Shown: positions 1-5,998, counted from the first letter of the stretch. The stretch: 8,704 nt of DNA from AC-32 sp035455605 (GCA_035455605.1 DATIER010000243.1:1-8704), one strand, 5' to 3'. Notes: generated by a model not told the origin, from the sequence alone. Numbers and translations are program-made.

Positions 1-547
1 GCAGGCCGAAGAGCGCGCCGGACGCCCCGACCGTCGGCGTGTTCGGCGTGAAGACGAGCGCCCCCGCCGAGCCGGCGAGCGCCGAGACGAAGTAGATCAT
101 CAGGAAGCGCCCGCGCCCGATTGCTTGCTCGACGGCCGAACCGACGAACCACAGGAAGTACATGTTGAAGGCGATGTGCAGCAGGCTCGCGTGCAGGAAG
201 GCGCTCGTGATCAGCCGCCACCAGTCGCCGTTCGCGACCGCCGGCCCGAAGAGCACCCATTTGGTGAAGAGCGTCCCGCCCGGCGAGTTCAGGCCGCCGC
301 CCTGCGCGACCGTGATCAGGTAGATCAGGACGTTGATCGCGACGAGCGCCTTCGTGCAGATCGCGCCCTCGAACGAGCCGCGCCGCACGCCCGCCGACAC
401 GCGCCTTGCTCCCTGCGGCCTGCCCGAGTGCTCGGGGCAGCGCTGGCCGACGGGCGCGGGCGTCATGCACTCGGCGCAGATCGGCCGGCCGCACTCGGAG
501 CAGGAGACGAACGTCTCGCGGTTCGGATGTCGATAGCAGTAGGGCAC
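1..547 (-). CDS. B-box zinc-finger rhomboid family intramembrane serine protease (3' end cut by window edge)
   Basis: This gene encodes a membrane protease that cleaves transmembrane substrates within the bilayer. The 182 visible residues begin with a B-box-like zinc finger: C4, H7, C16, C19, C24, C27, C37 and H40. The first membrane segment follows at about 67-82. The rhomboid core then shows H120, the H124-x3-N128 motif and the GASG motif with the putative nucleophile S176. The second catalytic residue, a His in a later helix, lies beyond the window, so activity cannot be confirmed. The start is GTG at 547, with GAGG 8 nt upstream; it sits just before the first zinc ligand. Rhomboids with such an N-terminal finger are common in actinobacteria; the finger's role is not known to me. 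It diverges from comB with only 30 bp between the two starts. Confidence 0.92.
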   Translation of the reverse strand, partial: MPYCYRHPNRETFVSCSECGRPICAECMTPAPVGQRCPEHSGRPQGARRVSAGVRRGSFEGAICTKALVAINVLIYLITVAQGGGLNSPGGTLFTKWVLFGPAVANGDWWRLITSAFLHASLLHIAFNMYFLWFVGSAVEQAIGRGRFLMIYFVSALAGSAGALVFTPNTPTVGASGALFGL

Positions 548-577
548 GGGGGAAACCTCGATTAGCGTAGTGCGGCC
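548..577. promoter_or_regulatory. Short divergent promoter region between rhomboid and comB
   Basis: Thirty bases separate the two divergent start codons. The AT-richest part, TTAGCGTAG at 562-570, contains a TANNNT-type -10 element on each strand: TAGCGT at 563-568 on plus and TACGCT at 569-564 on minus. The plus-strand element would place transcription start almost exactly on the comB GTG. The minus-strand element would start close to the rhomboid Shine-Dalgarno, which is less convincing. No clear -35 element is seen. This is a weak inference from position and composition only. Confidence 0.3.
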
Positions 578-1261
578 GTGCGCTGTCACGTCGCTTTCAC
601 CCCTGCCGACGCGTCGCCTGCGCCACTCGGGATCGTCGTGGACGTGATGCGCGCCACCTCGACGATCACGCAGGCGCTCGCGGCCGGCTACCGGCGCGTC
701 CTCTGCTGCGCCGAGATCGACGACGCGCTCGAGCTGCGGGCCGAGCTCGGCGACGAGGCGATCACTGGCGGCGAGCGGGAGGCGCAGCGCGTGGCGGCGT
801 TCGACTCCGGCGCGTCGCCGCGCGAGTTCCTCGAGCCGCGCGCGGAGACGCTGATCCTCTCCACCACCAACGGCACCCGCTCGATCGTCGCCGCGGCGGA
901 GTCGTGCGAGGAGGTCGTGCTCGGCTCGCTGCTGAACCTCGACGCGGTCGCCGCGCACGCGCGTGGGCGCGGAGAGGACGTGACGGTGCTCTGTGCCGGC
1001 TACAAGGGCCGGTTCGCGGTCGACGACGCCTACTGCGCCGGCCGTATCCTGCGGCTCGTGGGCGGCGACCGCACCGACGCGGCCGTGGCCGCGGAGGCGA
1101 TCGCCGACCGCTTCCCGGACGCGGGCGACGGGATCAACGCCCGCACCTACGGCCCGCCCGGGCTGGAAGAGGACATCGCCTTCTGCTCGCAGGTGAGCGT
1201 GCTCGACGTCGTGCCGCGCTTCAGCCGGATGGTCGGTCGTGCCGCAGAAGTGATCCGCTAG
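578..1261 (+). CDS. comB: 2-phosphosulfolactate phosphatase (ComB family)
   Basis: ComB removes the phosphate from 2-phosphosulfolactate to give sulfolactate. The family was defined in methanogen coenzyme M biosynthesis but is widespread in bacteria that do not make coenzyme M, so the bacterial role may differ. The 227-residue product matches the usual family length. Family blocks seen in order are VVDVMRATSTI (about 20-30), GGERE (about 64-68), LSTTNGTRS (about 93-101), GSLLNLDAVA (about 116-125) and a CAG block followed by VDDAYCAG (about 139-156). The start is GTG at 578, the only normal start after the in-frame TAG at 563. No Shine-Dalgarno precedes it, so a leaderless transcript is possible. 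The last 41 bp overlap the end of the convergent MerR-DUF1835 gene. No other sulfolactate or coenzyme M gene is nearby. Confidence 0.92.
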   Translation: MRCHVAFTPADASPAPLGIVVDVMRATSTITQALAAGYRRVLCCAEIDDALELRAELGDEAITGGEREAQRVAAFDSGASPREFLEPRAETLILSTTNGTRSIVAAAESCEEVVLGSLLNLDAVAAHARGRGEDVTVLCAGYKGRFAVDDAYCAGRILRLVGGDRTDAAVAAEAIADRFPDAGDGINARTYGPPGLEEDIAFCSQVSVLDVVPRFSRMVGRAAEVIR

Positions 1262-2570
1262 CGGCGTCCCAGCGCCACGCGCCGTCGACGCACGTCCCGC
1301 CGAGCCAGCGGTCGAGCGGCGCGGACTCGACGCGGTCAGCTCTGCCTGCGAGCACGTCGCGGCCGAGTCGCGTCAGCGTCACCGGCGTCGCCGCGAAGGC
1401 GCGCTGGTCGCCGAGCGGCGGCGGCGCCGGCAGCTCATCGACGAGCGGCGCCAGCTCCGCGAGCCGCTTCCACGCCCACGCGTCGCCGAGGAAGATCGCC
1501 TCCTCGCGCGCCTGGCTCGTGGCGTACAGCTCGGGCGGCCGCTTCGGCCCGTCCAGGAGCGGCTCGAGCAGCTGCCGCTCCGTGCGCGTGAGGCCCGTGC
1601 GGGCGTCGGGAAGCTCCTCGAGCAGTCGCCGAACCGCCGACCCGAGGTGGGGGAGCACCGCCGTGTCCCGCTCGAGGAGCCCTGCGAGGGCGGCAGGCTC
1701 GGGCGCGCGGAAGGCGTCCCAGGCGTCACGCGCCAGCGCGCGCATCCCCTCCGTCACCGGCCGGCAGTCCGGCCACAGCGCCTCCAGCTCACCGGCTCGA
1801 AGCGGGCCGAGGTCCTCGTCCGCCTGGATCAGCTCGAGCTCCGCGTCGCCGGCGAGCGCGAGCGCCTGCAGCAGCTGCAGCTGGTCGTAGACGTCGGGCT
1901 CGAACCAGAGGACGACGCGCGTCTGCGCCTCGAGCGCGTGCTCGAAGAGCCGGTCGCGCCGCTCGAGCGCGTCGAGCAGCGAGCGCTCCGACCCCCAGCC
2001 GCACGCGCTCAGGAACCGCGCCCGCACGACGCGCAGCTCGGCGGGCGGCACCGCCGGCACCGGTCCCTCGTGCAGCACGTCCTGCCAGGACAGCACCGCG
2101 CCGCCGAGCGCGGTCTGGCGCAGGGTGTTACCGGCGCTCTCGCCGTTCGTGACGTGGAGCAACGGCCCGAGCTGCGGGTCGCGGCCGCCGCGCGCGAGGT
2201 AGGCGGCGCCGCAGGTGCAGTGGTCGAGCGAGTCGCAGGCACAACCGACGACGCGTGCGAGCTCCTCGCGCACGCGGCGCAGGCTCGCGATCTTCGCGTC
2301 GACCTCGTCGATCTTCTGCGCGACGCGTGTGCGCACCGCCTCGTGGGGGCGACCACCGCGCGTCAGCCGCGCGTGCTCCGCGATCTCCTCGAGCGTGAAG
2401 CCGAGCACCTGCGCCTCCTTGACGGCCTTGACGAAGCGAACCGTCTCCTCGTCGTATGCGCGGTGGCCGTTGATCCCGCGCGCCGGCTCCTCGATCAGGC
2501 CGCGACGCTCGTAGTAGCGGAGCGTCTCGACGTTCACTCCGGCAAGCCTGGCGACCTCTCCGATCCGCAT
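1221..2570 (-). CDS. MerR-type metal-sensor regulator fused to a DUF1835-family protein
   Basis: This is one uninterrupted 449-residue frame. Residues 1-70 form a MerR winged helix, with IGEVARLAGVNVETLRYYERRG at the start and the wing around GHRAYDEE. A dimerisation helix spans about 77-108. A cluster C110, C112, H117, C118, C120 sits where mercury- and zinc-type MerR proteins bind metal. The position of MerR Cys82 appears to be His76. From about 138 the protein is DUF1835-like: LHVTNGESAGNTL, then WQDVLHEGPVP, a middle part with GLTRTERQLLEPL (about 326-338) and LGDAW (about 361-365), and a C-terminal DRWLGG. DUF1835 proteins normally begin near LHVTNG as stand-alone proteins. The function of DUF1835 is unknown to me; by inference the fusion is a ligand- or metal-responsive regulator. 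The start is ATG at 2570, exactly at the MerR consensus N-terminus, with no Shine-Dalgarno. It diverges from a cupin gene. Confidence 0.9.
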   Translation of the reverse strand: MRIGEVARLAGVNVETLRYYERRGLIEEPARGINGHRAYDEETVRFVKAVKEAQVLGFTLEEIAEHARLTRGGRPHEAVRTRVAQKIDEVDAKIASLRRVREELARVVGCACDSLDHCTCGAAYLARGGRDPQLGPLLHVTNGESAGNTLRQTALGGAVLSWQDVLHEGPVPAVPPAELRVVRARFLSACGWGSERSLLDALERRDRLFEHALEAQTRVVLWFEPDVYDQLQLLQALALAGDAELELIQADEDLGPLRAGELEALWPDCRPVTEGMRALARDAWDAFRAPEPAALAGLLERDTAVLPHLGSAVRRLLEELPDARTGLTRTERQLLEPLLDGPKRPPELYATSQAREEAIFLGDAWAWKRLAELAPLVDELPAPPPLGDQRAFAATPVTLTRLGRDVLAGRADRVESAPLDRWLGGTCVDGAWRWDAASGSLLRHDRPSG

Positions 2571-2579
2571 GGTTGACGC

Positions 2580-2611
2580 ACTGTAGACCTGTACCTGGGT
2601 GCGGATGTCAA
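2580..2611 (-). promoter_or_regulatory. MerR-type promoter with elongated spacer, driving the MerR-DUF1835 gene
   Basis: On the minus strand a perfect -35 TTGACA (2611-2606) is followed by a 20-bp spacer and a -10 TACAGT (2585-2580). Most bacterial promoters have 17-bp spacers, whereas MerR-family promoters have 19 or 20 bp, which the regulator untwists. Transcription would begin near 2573, about 3 nt before the ATG at 2570. The region holds a CGCAC (2577-2581) / GTGCG (2599-2603) inverted repeat, an outer TTGAC/GTCAA pair (2573-2577, 2607-2611) and a direct AGGTACAGGT repeat in the spacer. Autoregulation is inferred. I found no convincing plus-strand promoter for the cupin gene here. Confidence 0.6.
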
Positions 2612-2655
2612 ACGCCCAGTGGATCTGGTTACCTCCGGGGCCGGAAACGAGCTGC

Positions 2656-2662
2656 AGGAGGT
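2656..2662 (+). promoter_or_regulatory. Strong ribosome binding site of the cupin gene
   Basis: AGGAGGT lies 5 nt upstream of ATG 2668 and is a near-perfect Shine-Dalgarno sequence. It fixes the start against the longer open frame from GTG 2599, whose extra 23 residues do not resemble the cupin family N-terminus. Confidence 0.85.
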
Positions 2663-2667
2663 CGAGC

Positions 2668-3081
2668 ATGGAGATCACGAGGAACAGCCTCGAGACCACG
2701 GCCGGGCCACGGGACTGGTTCACCGGCGCGGTGTTCATCGACACGATCGCGGTGGCGGGTGACGACTGGCCCGTTGGGGCGGCGAGCGTCCACTTCACGC
2801 CGGGCGCCCGGACGGCGTGGCACACGCATCCGCGCGGCCAGACGATCTGGGTGACGGAGGGCATCGGCCTCTGTCAGCGCGAGGGCGGCCCGGTCGAGGT
2901 GATCCGGCCCGGCGACGGCGTCTTCTTCGAGCCAGGCGAGAACCACTGGCACGGCGCGGCCTCGACCCGGTTCATGACCCACGTCGCGATCCATCCGGCC
3001 GACGACGACGGCACCACCGTGAGCTGGGGCCGGCATGTCGGCGACCAGGAGTACGCGGCGGCTCCGCCGCTCGACGGGTGA
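2668..3081 (+). CDS. Small single-domain cupin, (R)-hydroxynitrile-lyase-like
   Basis: A 137-residue single-domain cupin beta-barrel, probably binding Mn or Fe. The N-terminus MEITRN followed by a WFTG block, then GARTAWHTHPRGQT (47-60), QREGGPVE and ENHWHG (91-96), is typical of the small cupins that include the manganese hydroxynitrile lyase of Granulicella. The ligand set H52, H54, Q58 and H93 matches that group's His/His/Gln/His pattern. H95 is also present. Many relatives have unknown or other roles, such as aromatic or quinone-related enzymes, so the substrate is not assigned. The gene diverges from the MerR-DUF1835 regulator across 97 bp, which suggests, but does not show, control by that regulator. 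Confidence 0.92.
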   Translation: MEITRNSLETTAGPRDWFTGAVFIDTIAVAGDDWPVGAASVHFTPGARTAWHTHPRGQTIWVTEGIGLCQREGGPVEVIRPGDGVFFEPGENHWHGAASTRFMTHVAIHPADDDGTTVSWGRHVGDQEYAAAPPLDG

Positions 3082-3131
3082 GCCGGACCGGCGGCCGACC
3101 GCCCGGTGCGCAGTTCTCCCGCCTCGAATCA

Positions 3132-3147
3132 GCGTCCGCACGGACGC
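3132..3147 (+). terminator. Possible terminator hairpin after the cupin gene
   Basis: GCGTCCG (3132-3138) and CGGACGC (3141-3147) form a perfect 7-bp inverted repeat with a 2-nt gap, or a 6-bp stem with a GCAC loop. It lies 50 bp after the cupin stop. No T-run follows, as is common in high-GC actinobacteria, so termination is inferred from position and stem quality alone. Confidence 0.4.
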
Positions 3148-3159
3148 GGCTCCCCGGGG

Positions 3160-3197
3160 GGCATGTCAGCGTGTTTCGCGTGACGGCGAGCCATGCC
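3160..3197 (+). other. Nested hairpin in the leader region of the hemerythrin gene
   Basis: GGCATG (3160-3165) pairs with CATGCC (3192-3197). Nested inside, TCA-GCG (3166-3171) can pair with CGC-(G)-TGA (3177-3183) around a TGTTT loop. Flanking CCCC (3152-3155) could extend the stem with GGGGG at 3198-3202. It ends 46 bp before the hemerythrin start. It may be a terminator for read-through from the cupin gene or a leader structure. I do not recognise a known riboswitch. Confidence 0.3.
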
Positions 3198-3243
3198 GGG
3201 GGCTCTTCTGAATGACTACTCCGACCAGAGAGCGAGGTTGACG

Positions 3244-3717
3244 ATGCGTCCGACGGAACCGTTCCGACGAGAGCACGAAGAGCTGCTTTCCCACATCGAG
3301 CACATCGGGCAGGCCGCACGCGAGATCCCGCGTCTCGACCGCGCGGAGCGAGAGGTCCTCGTCGGCCGGGTGCTCGAGTTCCTCCGCGGCACGCTGATCC
3401 CGCACGCCCGGGCCGAAGAGGCGGTGCTGTACCCGGAATGGGCGAAGCTGGTCGGGTTCGCCGACGCGGCCGTGCCGATGGTGCACGACCACGAGGCGAT
3501 CGTCGCGCGGGTCGAGCGGCTCGAGCAGCTCGACGCCCACGACGGCGACGCGCTCCAGGAGGTGCTCTACGGCCTGTACGCGCTCATCGGCGTCCACTTC
3601 CGCAAGGAGGAGGACATCCAGCTTCCTGCCTTCGACGCCGCCCCGCCGGAAGTGACCGAGGACGTCCTCGAGCGCATGGAGGCTCTCGCCGGGCATTCGC
3701 ACGAGCACGCGCACTAG
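3244..3717 (+). CDS. Hemerythrin HHE cation-binding domain protein
   Basis: A 157-residue soluble four-helix-bundle protein expected to hold a di-iron site that binds O2, NO or related species. Candidate ligands appear in the expected order: H11 in FRREHEEL, H54-x3-E58 in PHARAEE, H83 in VHDHEAI, and H118-x3-E122 in HFRKEED. The C-terminus ends in a short His-rich tail, HSHEHAH, which could bind metal non-specifically. The start is ATG at 3244, with GAGG 6 nt upstream. An earlier in-frame ATG at 3193 lies inside the hairpin region and has no good ribosome site. The gene is separated from the cupin gene by a hairpin-rich gap and from imuB by 102 bp with an SOS promoter, so it is probably its own transcription unit. 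Its role (oxygen, NO or iron sensing or storage) is not determinable. Confidence 0.92.
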   Translation: MRPTEPFRREHEELLSHIEHIGQAAREIPRLDRAEREVLVGRVLEFLRGTLIPHARAEEAVLYPEWAKLVGFADAAVPMVHDHEAIVARVERLEQLDAHDGDALQEVLYGLYALIGVHFRKEEDIQLPAFDAAPPEVTEDVLERMEALAGHSHEHAH

Positions 3718-3779
3718 GCCACGGGTCTCGCGGCCGTCTGGGCTTTGACCGGATGCGGCCGGCGCTTGGGAACCATCCC

Positions 3780-3809
3780 TTGACAGGGGAACGTGTGTTC
3801 GTGTAGAAC
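3780..3809 (+). promoter_or_regulatory. imuB promoter overlapping LexA operators
   Basis: A perfect -35 TTGACA (3780-3785) and a -10 TAGAAC (3804-3809) are 18 bp apart. Transcription would start near 3816, about 4 nt before the imuB ATG, so the transcript would be nearly leaderless; no Shine-Dalgarno is present. One LexA box fills the spacer and the second overlaps the -10, so bound LexA would block polymerase directly. Confidence 0.7.
3789..3800. promoter_or_regulatory. LexA (SOS) box 1
   Basis: GAAC-GTGT-GTTC has perfect GAAC/GTTC arms with a 4-nt centre, as in the Gram-positive and actinobacterial LexA box. It sits between the -35 and -10 elements of the imuB promoter. Confidence 0.8.
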
Positions 3810-3817
3810 ATATGTTC
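3806..3817. promoter_or_regulatory. LexA (SOS) box 2
   Basis: GAACATATGTTC is a perfect 12-bp palindrome identical to the core of the Bacillus/actinobacterial LexA consensus. It is 17 bp centre-to-centre from box 1, overlaps the -10 element and ends 2 bp before the imuB ATG. Placing two operators about 1.6 helical turns apart suggests tight repression until DNA damage. Confidence 0.88.
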
Positions 3818-3819
3818 CC

Positions 3820-5004
3820 ATGATCGCCTGCCTCGCCATCCCCGGATTCGAGCTGCGCGCGGCGCTGCGGGAGCGGCCTCGCCTCGCGCTCGAGCCGGCG
3901 GCCCTCGCGCCTGAGCCTGGGGCAGAGGCGCTGATCGGCTCCGTCACCGCAGCCGCCGAGGCGGCGGGCGTCCGGCCGGGGATGCGGCTGGGGGAGGCGC
4001 TGGCGACGTGCCCGTCCCTCCAGCTCGTCGACCCCGACCCGGCGGCTGCCGAGGAGGCGTGGGAGGGAATCGTGCGGGCGCTCGAGGACGCGGGCTTCGC
4101 CGTCGACTCGGCCGCGCCGGGTTGTGCGTATTTCGAGACGCGCGGCGTCGAGCGGCTCTACGGCGGGCTCGAGCCGGCGCTGAAGCGGGCGCTGACGGCC
4201 GCGGGCGCGGGCTGGGACGCGCGGGTGGGCGCGGCGACGCGGAGGTTCACGGCGCTGGCCGCCGCCAACATCGCGCGCTCGGGGCAGGTGCTGGTCGTCT
4301 CGGACGAGCGGACGCGTGAGTTCCTGGCCCCGCTGCCGGTCGGCCTGCTGCCGCTCGACGCACAGAAGCAGGAGGAGCTCAGAGAGCTCGGGGTCAAGCG
4401 GCTCGGCGAGCTTGCCGGGCTTCCGGGTAGCGCCGTCGCCGAACGTCTGGGGCCGGACGGCCGGCGCGCCTGGAGCCTGGCGAGAGGTGGCTCGAAGCGG
4501 CGCGTGCGCGGGCGGAGGCCTGCGGCCGAGCTGTTCGAGACGCTCGAGTTTCCGGAGGCGGTCGGGAACGAGCTGACGCTGCGGCGCTCGCTCGGCGTGC
4601 TCGTCGACCGGCTCCTGTCCCGGCCGGAGCGGGGCGGGCGGGCCCTGCGCAAGGTCGCGCTGGCGGGACGCCTGGTCGGCGGCGGCTCGTGGCGGCGCAC
4701 GGTGACGCTGCGCGACGCCACCGCCGATCCCGCCCGGTTGCGCACCGCGCTCGCGCCGAAGCTCGCGGAGCTGCCGGCGCCGGCGGTGATGCTCCGGCTG
4801 GAGGCGCTGGTGCTGGCCGAGTCCGTCGGCCGCCAGCTCGAGCTGGTGCGCGCCGAGGGAGACGATCTGCGCGCACACCTGAGCGAAGGGCTGCGCCAGG
4901 TCCGCGCCGGGACCGGGTCCGGGTCCGTCTGCACCGTCGTCGAGGTGGCGCCGTGGTCACGCCTGCCCGAGCAGCGAGCGCTGCTGGTTCCGCGCGACGA
5001 CTGA
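3820..5004 (+). CDS. imuB: ImuB-like Y-family DNA polymerase homologue, SOS mutasome subunit
   Basis: ImuB is a catalytically inactive Y-family polymerase relative that links DnaE2 to the beta clamp for error-prone bypass of DNA damage. The 394-residue product has Y-family palm and thumb-like regions (about 1-220) and a little-finger-like region (about 235-345). The metal-binding acids are missing. The N-terminus MIACLAIPGFELRAAL has no motif I Asp, and the SxDE motif of active enzymes is replaced by SAAPGCAYFE around 97-106. The ending VVEVAPWSRLPEQRALLVP is typical of actinobacterial ImuB. QLELVR at 339-344 may be a degenerate clamp-binding motif. The ATG at 3820 was chosen over an earlier in-frame start at 3793, which lies inside the operators. 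It is driven by the LexA-controlled promoter just upstream. No imuA/RecA-like partner gene precedes it. Confidence 0.9.
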   Translation: MIACLAIPGFELRAALRERPRLALEPAALAPEPGAEALIGSVTAAAEAAGVRPGMRLGEALATCPSLQLVDPDPAAAEEAWEGIVRALEDAGFAVDSAAPGCAYFETRGVERLYGGLEPALKRALTAAGAGWDARVGAATRRFTALAAANIARSGQVLVVSDERTREFLAPLPVGLLPLDAQKQEELRELGVKRLGELAGLPGSAVAERLGPDGRRAWSLARGGSKRRVRGRRPAAELFETLEFPEAVGNELTLRRSLGVLVDRLLSRPERGGRALRKVALAGRLVGGGSWRRTVTLRDATADPARLRTALAPKLAELPAPAVMLRLEALVLAESVGRQLELVRAEGDDLRAHLSEGLRQVRAGTGSGSVCTVVEVAPWSRLPEQRALLVPRDD

Positions 5005-5231
5005 ATCAACCGGTTGACGTGCGCGTGGAGGCGCACGTGGACGGGTCGCCGCGGGTCGTGAACCGCTCGCCGGTCGCGCTGGTGCGCGAGGAGTGGCGCG
5101 TGGTCGACCGCTGGTGGACGGAGCAGCCGGTCAGCCGGCGCTACTTCGACGTCGTGCTCGCGGGCGGCGAGCACGCGATCGTCTTCCTCGACGAGGAGGT
5201 GGGCCGCTGGTTCAGCCAGCGCGGCTCGTGA
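4953..5231 (+). CDS. DUF6504 family small protein
   Basis: A small protein of the type often found next to imuB/dnaE2 in actinobacteria; its biochemical function is unknown. The conserved part runs from RRLNQPVDVRV (about 15-25) through EEWRVVDRWW (about 47-55) and SRRYFDVVLAGG to VFLDEEVGRWF near the end. The start is uncertain. GTG 4953 has GAGG 7 nt upstream and keeps the RRLNQPVDV block, giving 92 residues and a 52-bp overlap with imuB. GTG 5019 would give a 70-residue form that loses that block. CTG 5001 overlaps the imuB stop as CTGA and would give MNQPVDV, but has no ribosome site. Overlap with imuB implies co-transcription under LexA control. It converges with the bicupin gene, with 5 bp between stop codons. 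Confidence 0.75.
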   Translation: MVTPARAASAAGSARRLNQPVDVRVEAHVDGSPRVVNRSPVALVREEWRVVDRWWTEQPVSRRYFDVVLAGGEHAIVFLDEEVGRWFSQRGS

Positions 5232-5236
5232 CGCGA

Positions 5237-5998
5237 CTAGTCGGCGCGGAGGCTGTCGAGGAAGCCGCCGGGCGGCGCGTGCAGGTTCAGGAAGCGGATC
5301 GGCTCCGCTCCCGCGTGGCGGAAGCCGTGGACGGTGCCTGGCGGCGCGGCCACGAAGGTTCCCGGCTCCGCGACGCGCGGCTCCTCGCCGACGCGGAACT
5401 CGACCAGGCCGTCGAGGACGTAGAAGCAGTCGGCGTGGTCCGCGTGCGTGTGCGGGTCGACTCCCTCGAATCCCGGCCGGAACGTCATCTCGATCGCGGT
5501 CAGCTGCGGCAGGTCGCAGAGGACGCGGTGGCTGCTCCACTCGAACCCGAGCTGCTCGGCGTCGTCGCGCGTGGTGAAGACGGCCTCCGCGAACGGCCGT
5601 CCGCCGTCGGCCGGCGGGTCGTGCTGGTCGAAGGCAGGGTTGCGGCCGCGCATGTGGTCGCCGAAGCCCATCGACGGCACGTGGAGGTTGAGGAAGATCG
5701 CGCTCGAGCCGCTCGCGTTGCGGAAGGTGTGCACGACGTCCGGCGGTGCGGCGGCGAAGGTCCCCGGCCCCGCGGTCAGCGTCTGCAGCTCCGGCCCGAG
5801 CGACAGCTCGACCGCGCCTTCAAGCACGTAGAACGCGTCCGTGTGGTGGTGGTGGACGTGGGGGTCGGGCCCCTTCTCGCCGGGCTCGTAGCGGAACCAG
5901 CTCACGATCAGCTCGTCCAGCTCACCCAGGATGCGGATCGTCCGCTCCGGCCGGTCGGTCACGGCTTCGCCCTCGCCGGGCGGCGTTAGGAGCGGGCG

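Noticed and set aside
1647..2576. Plus-strand open frame of about 309 codons opposite the MerR-DUF1835 gene
   Set aside because: It has no recognisable domain, while the minus strand carries clear MerR and DUF1835 motifs.
2599..2667. N-terminal extension of the cupin gene from GTG 2599
   Set aside because: The extra residues do not match the family, they overlap the merR promoter, and AGGAGGT directly precedes ATG 2668.
3193..3243. N-terminal extension of the hemerythrin protein from ATG 3193
   Set aside because: It lies in the hairpin, has no convincing ribosome site, and the hemerythrin fold begins just after ATG 3244, which has GAGG.
3731..3761. Two CGGCCG palindromes between hemerythrin and imuB as a terminator
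   Set aside because: Each is only 6 bp and self-complementary, they are 19 bp apart with no T-run, and such motifs are frequent in this GC-rich DNA.
3166..4878. Long minus-strand open frame opposite the hemerythrin gene and imuB
   Set aside because: It crosses two confident plus-strand genes and the SOS promoter and shows only repetitive Arg/Pro/Gln-rich sequence.
5590..5602. GAAC-GGCC-GTCC resembling a LexA box, as a possible dnaE2 operator
   Set aside because: One arm is imperfect, it is about 400 bp upstream of dnaE2 and lies within bicupin coding sequence; probably chance.
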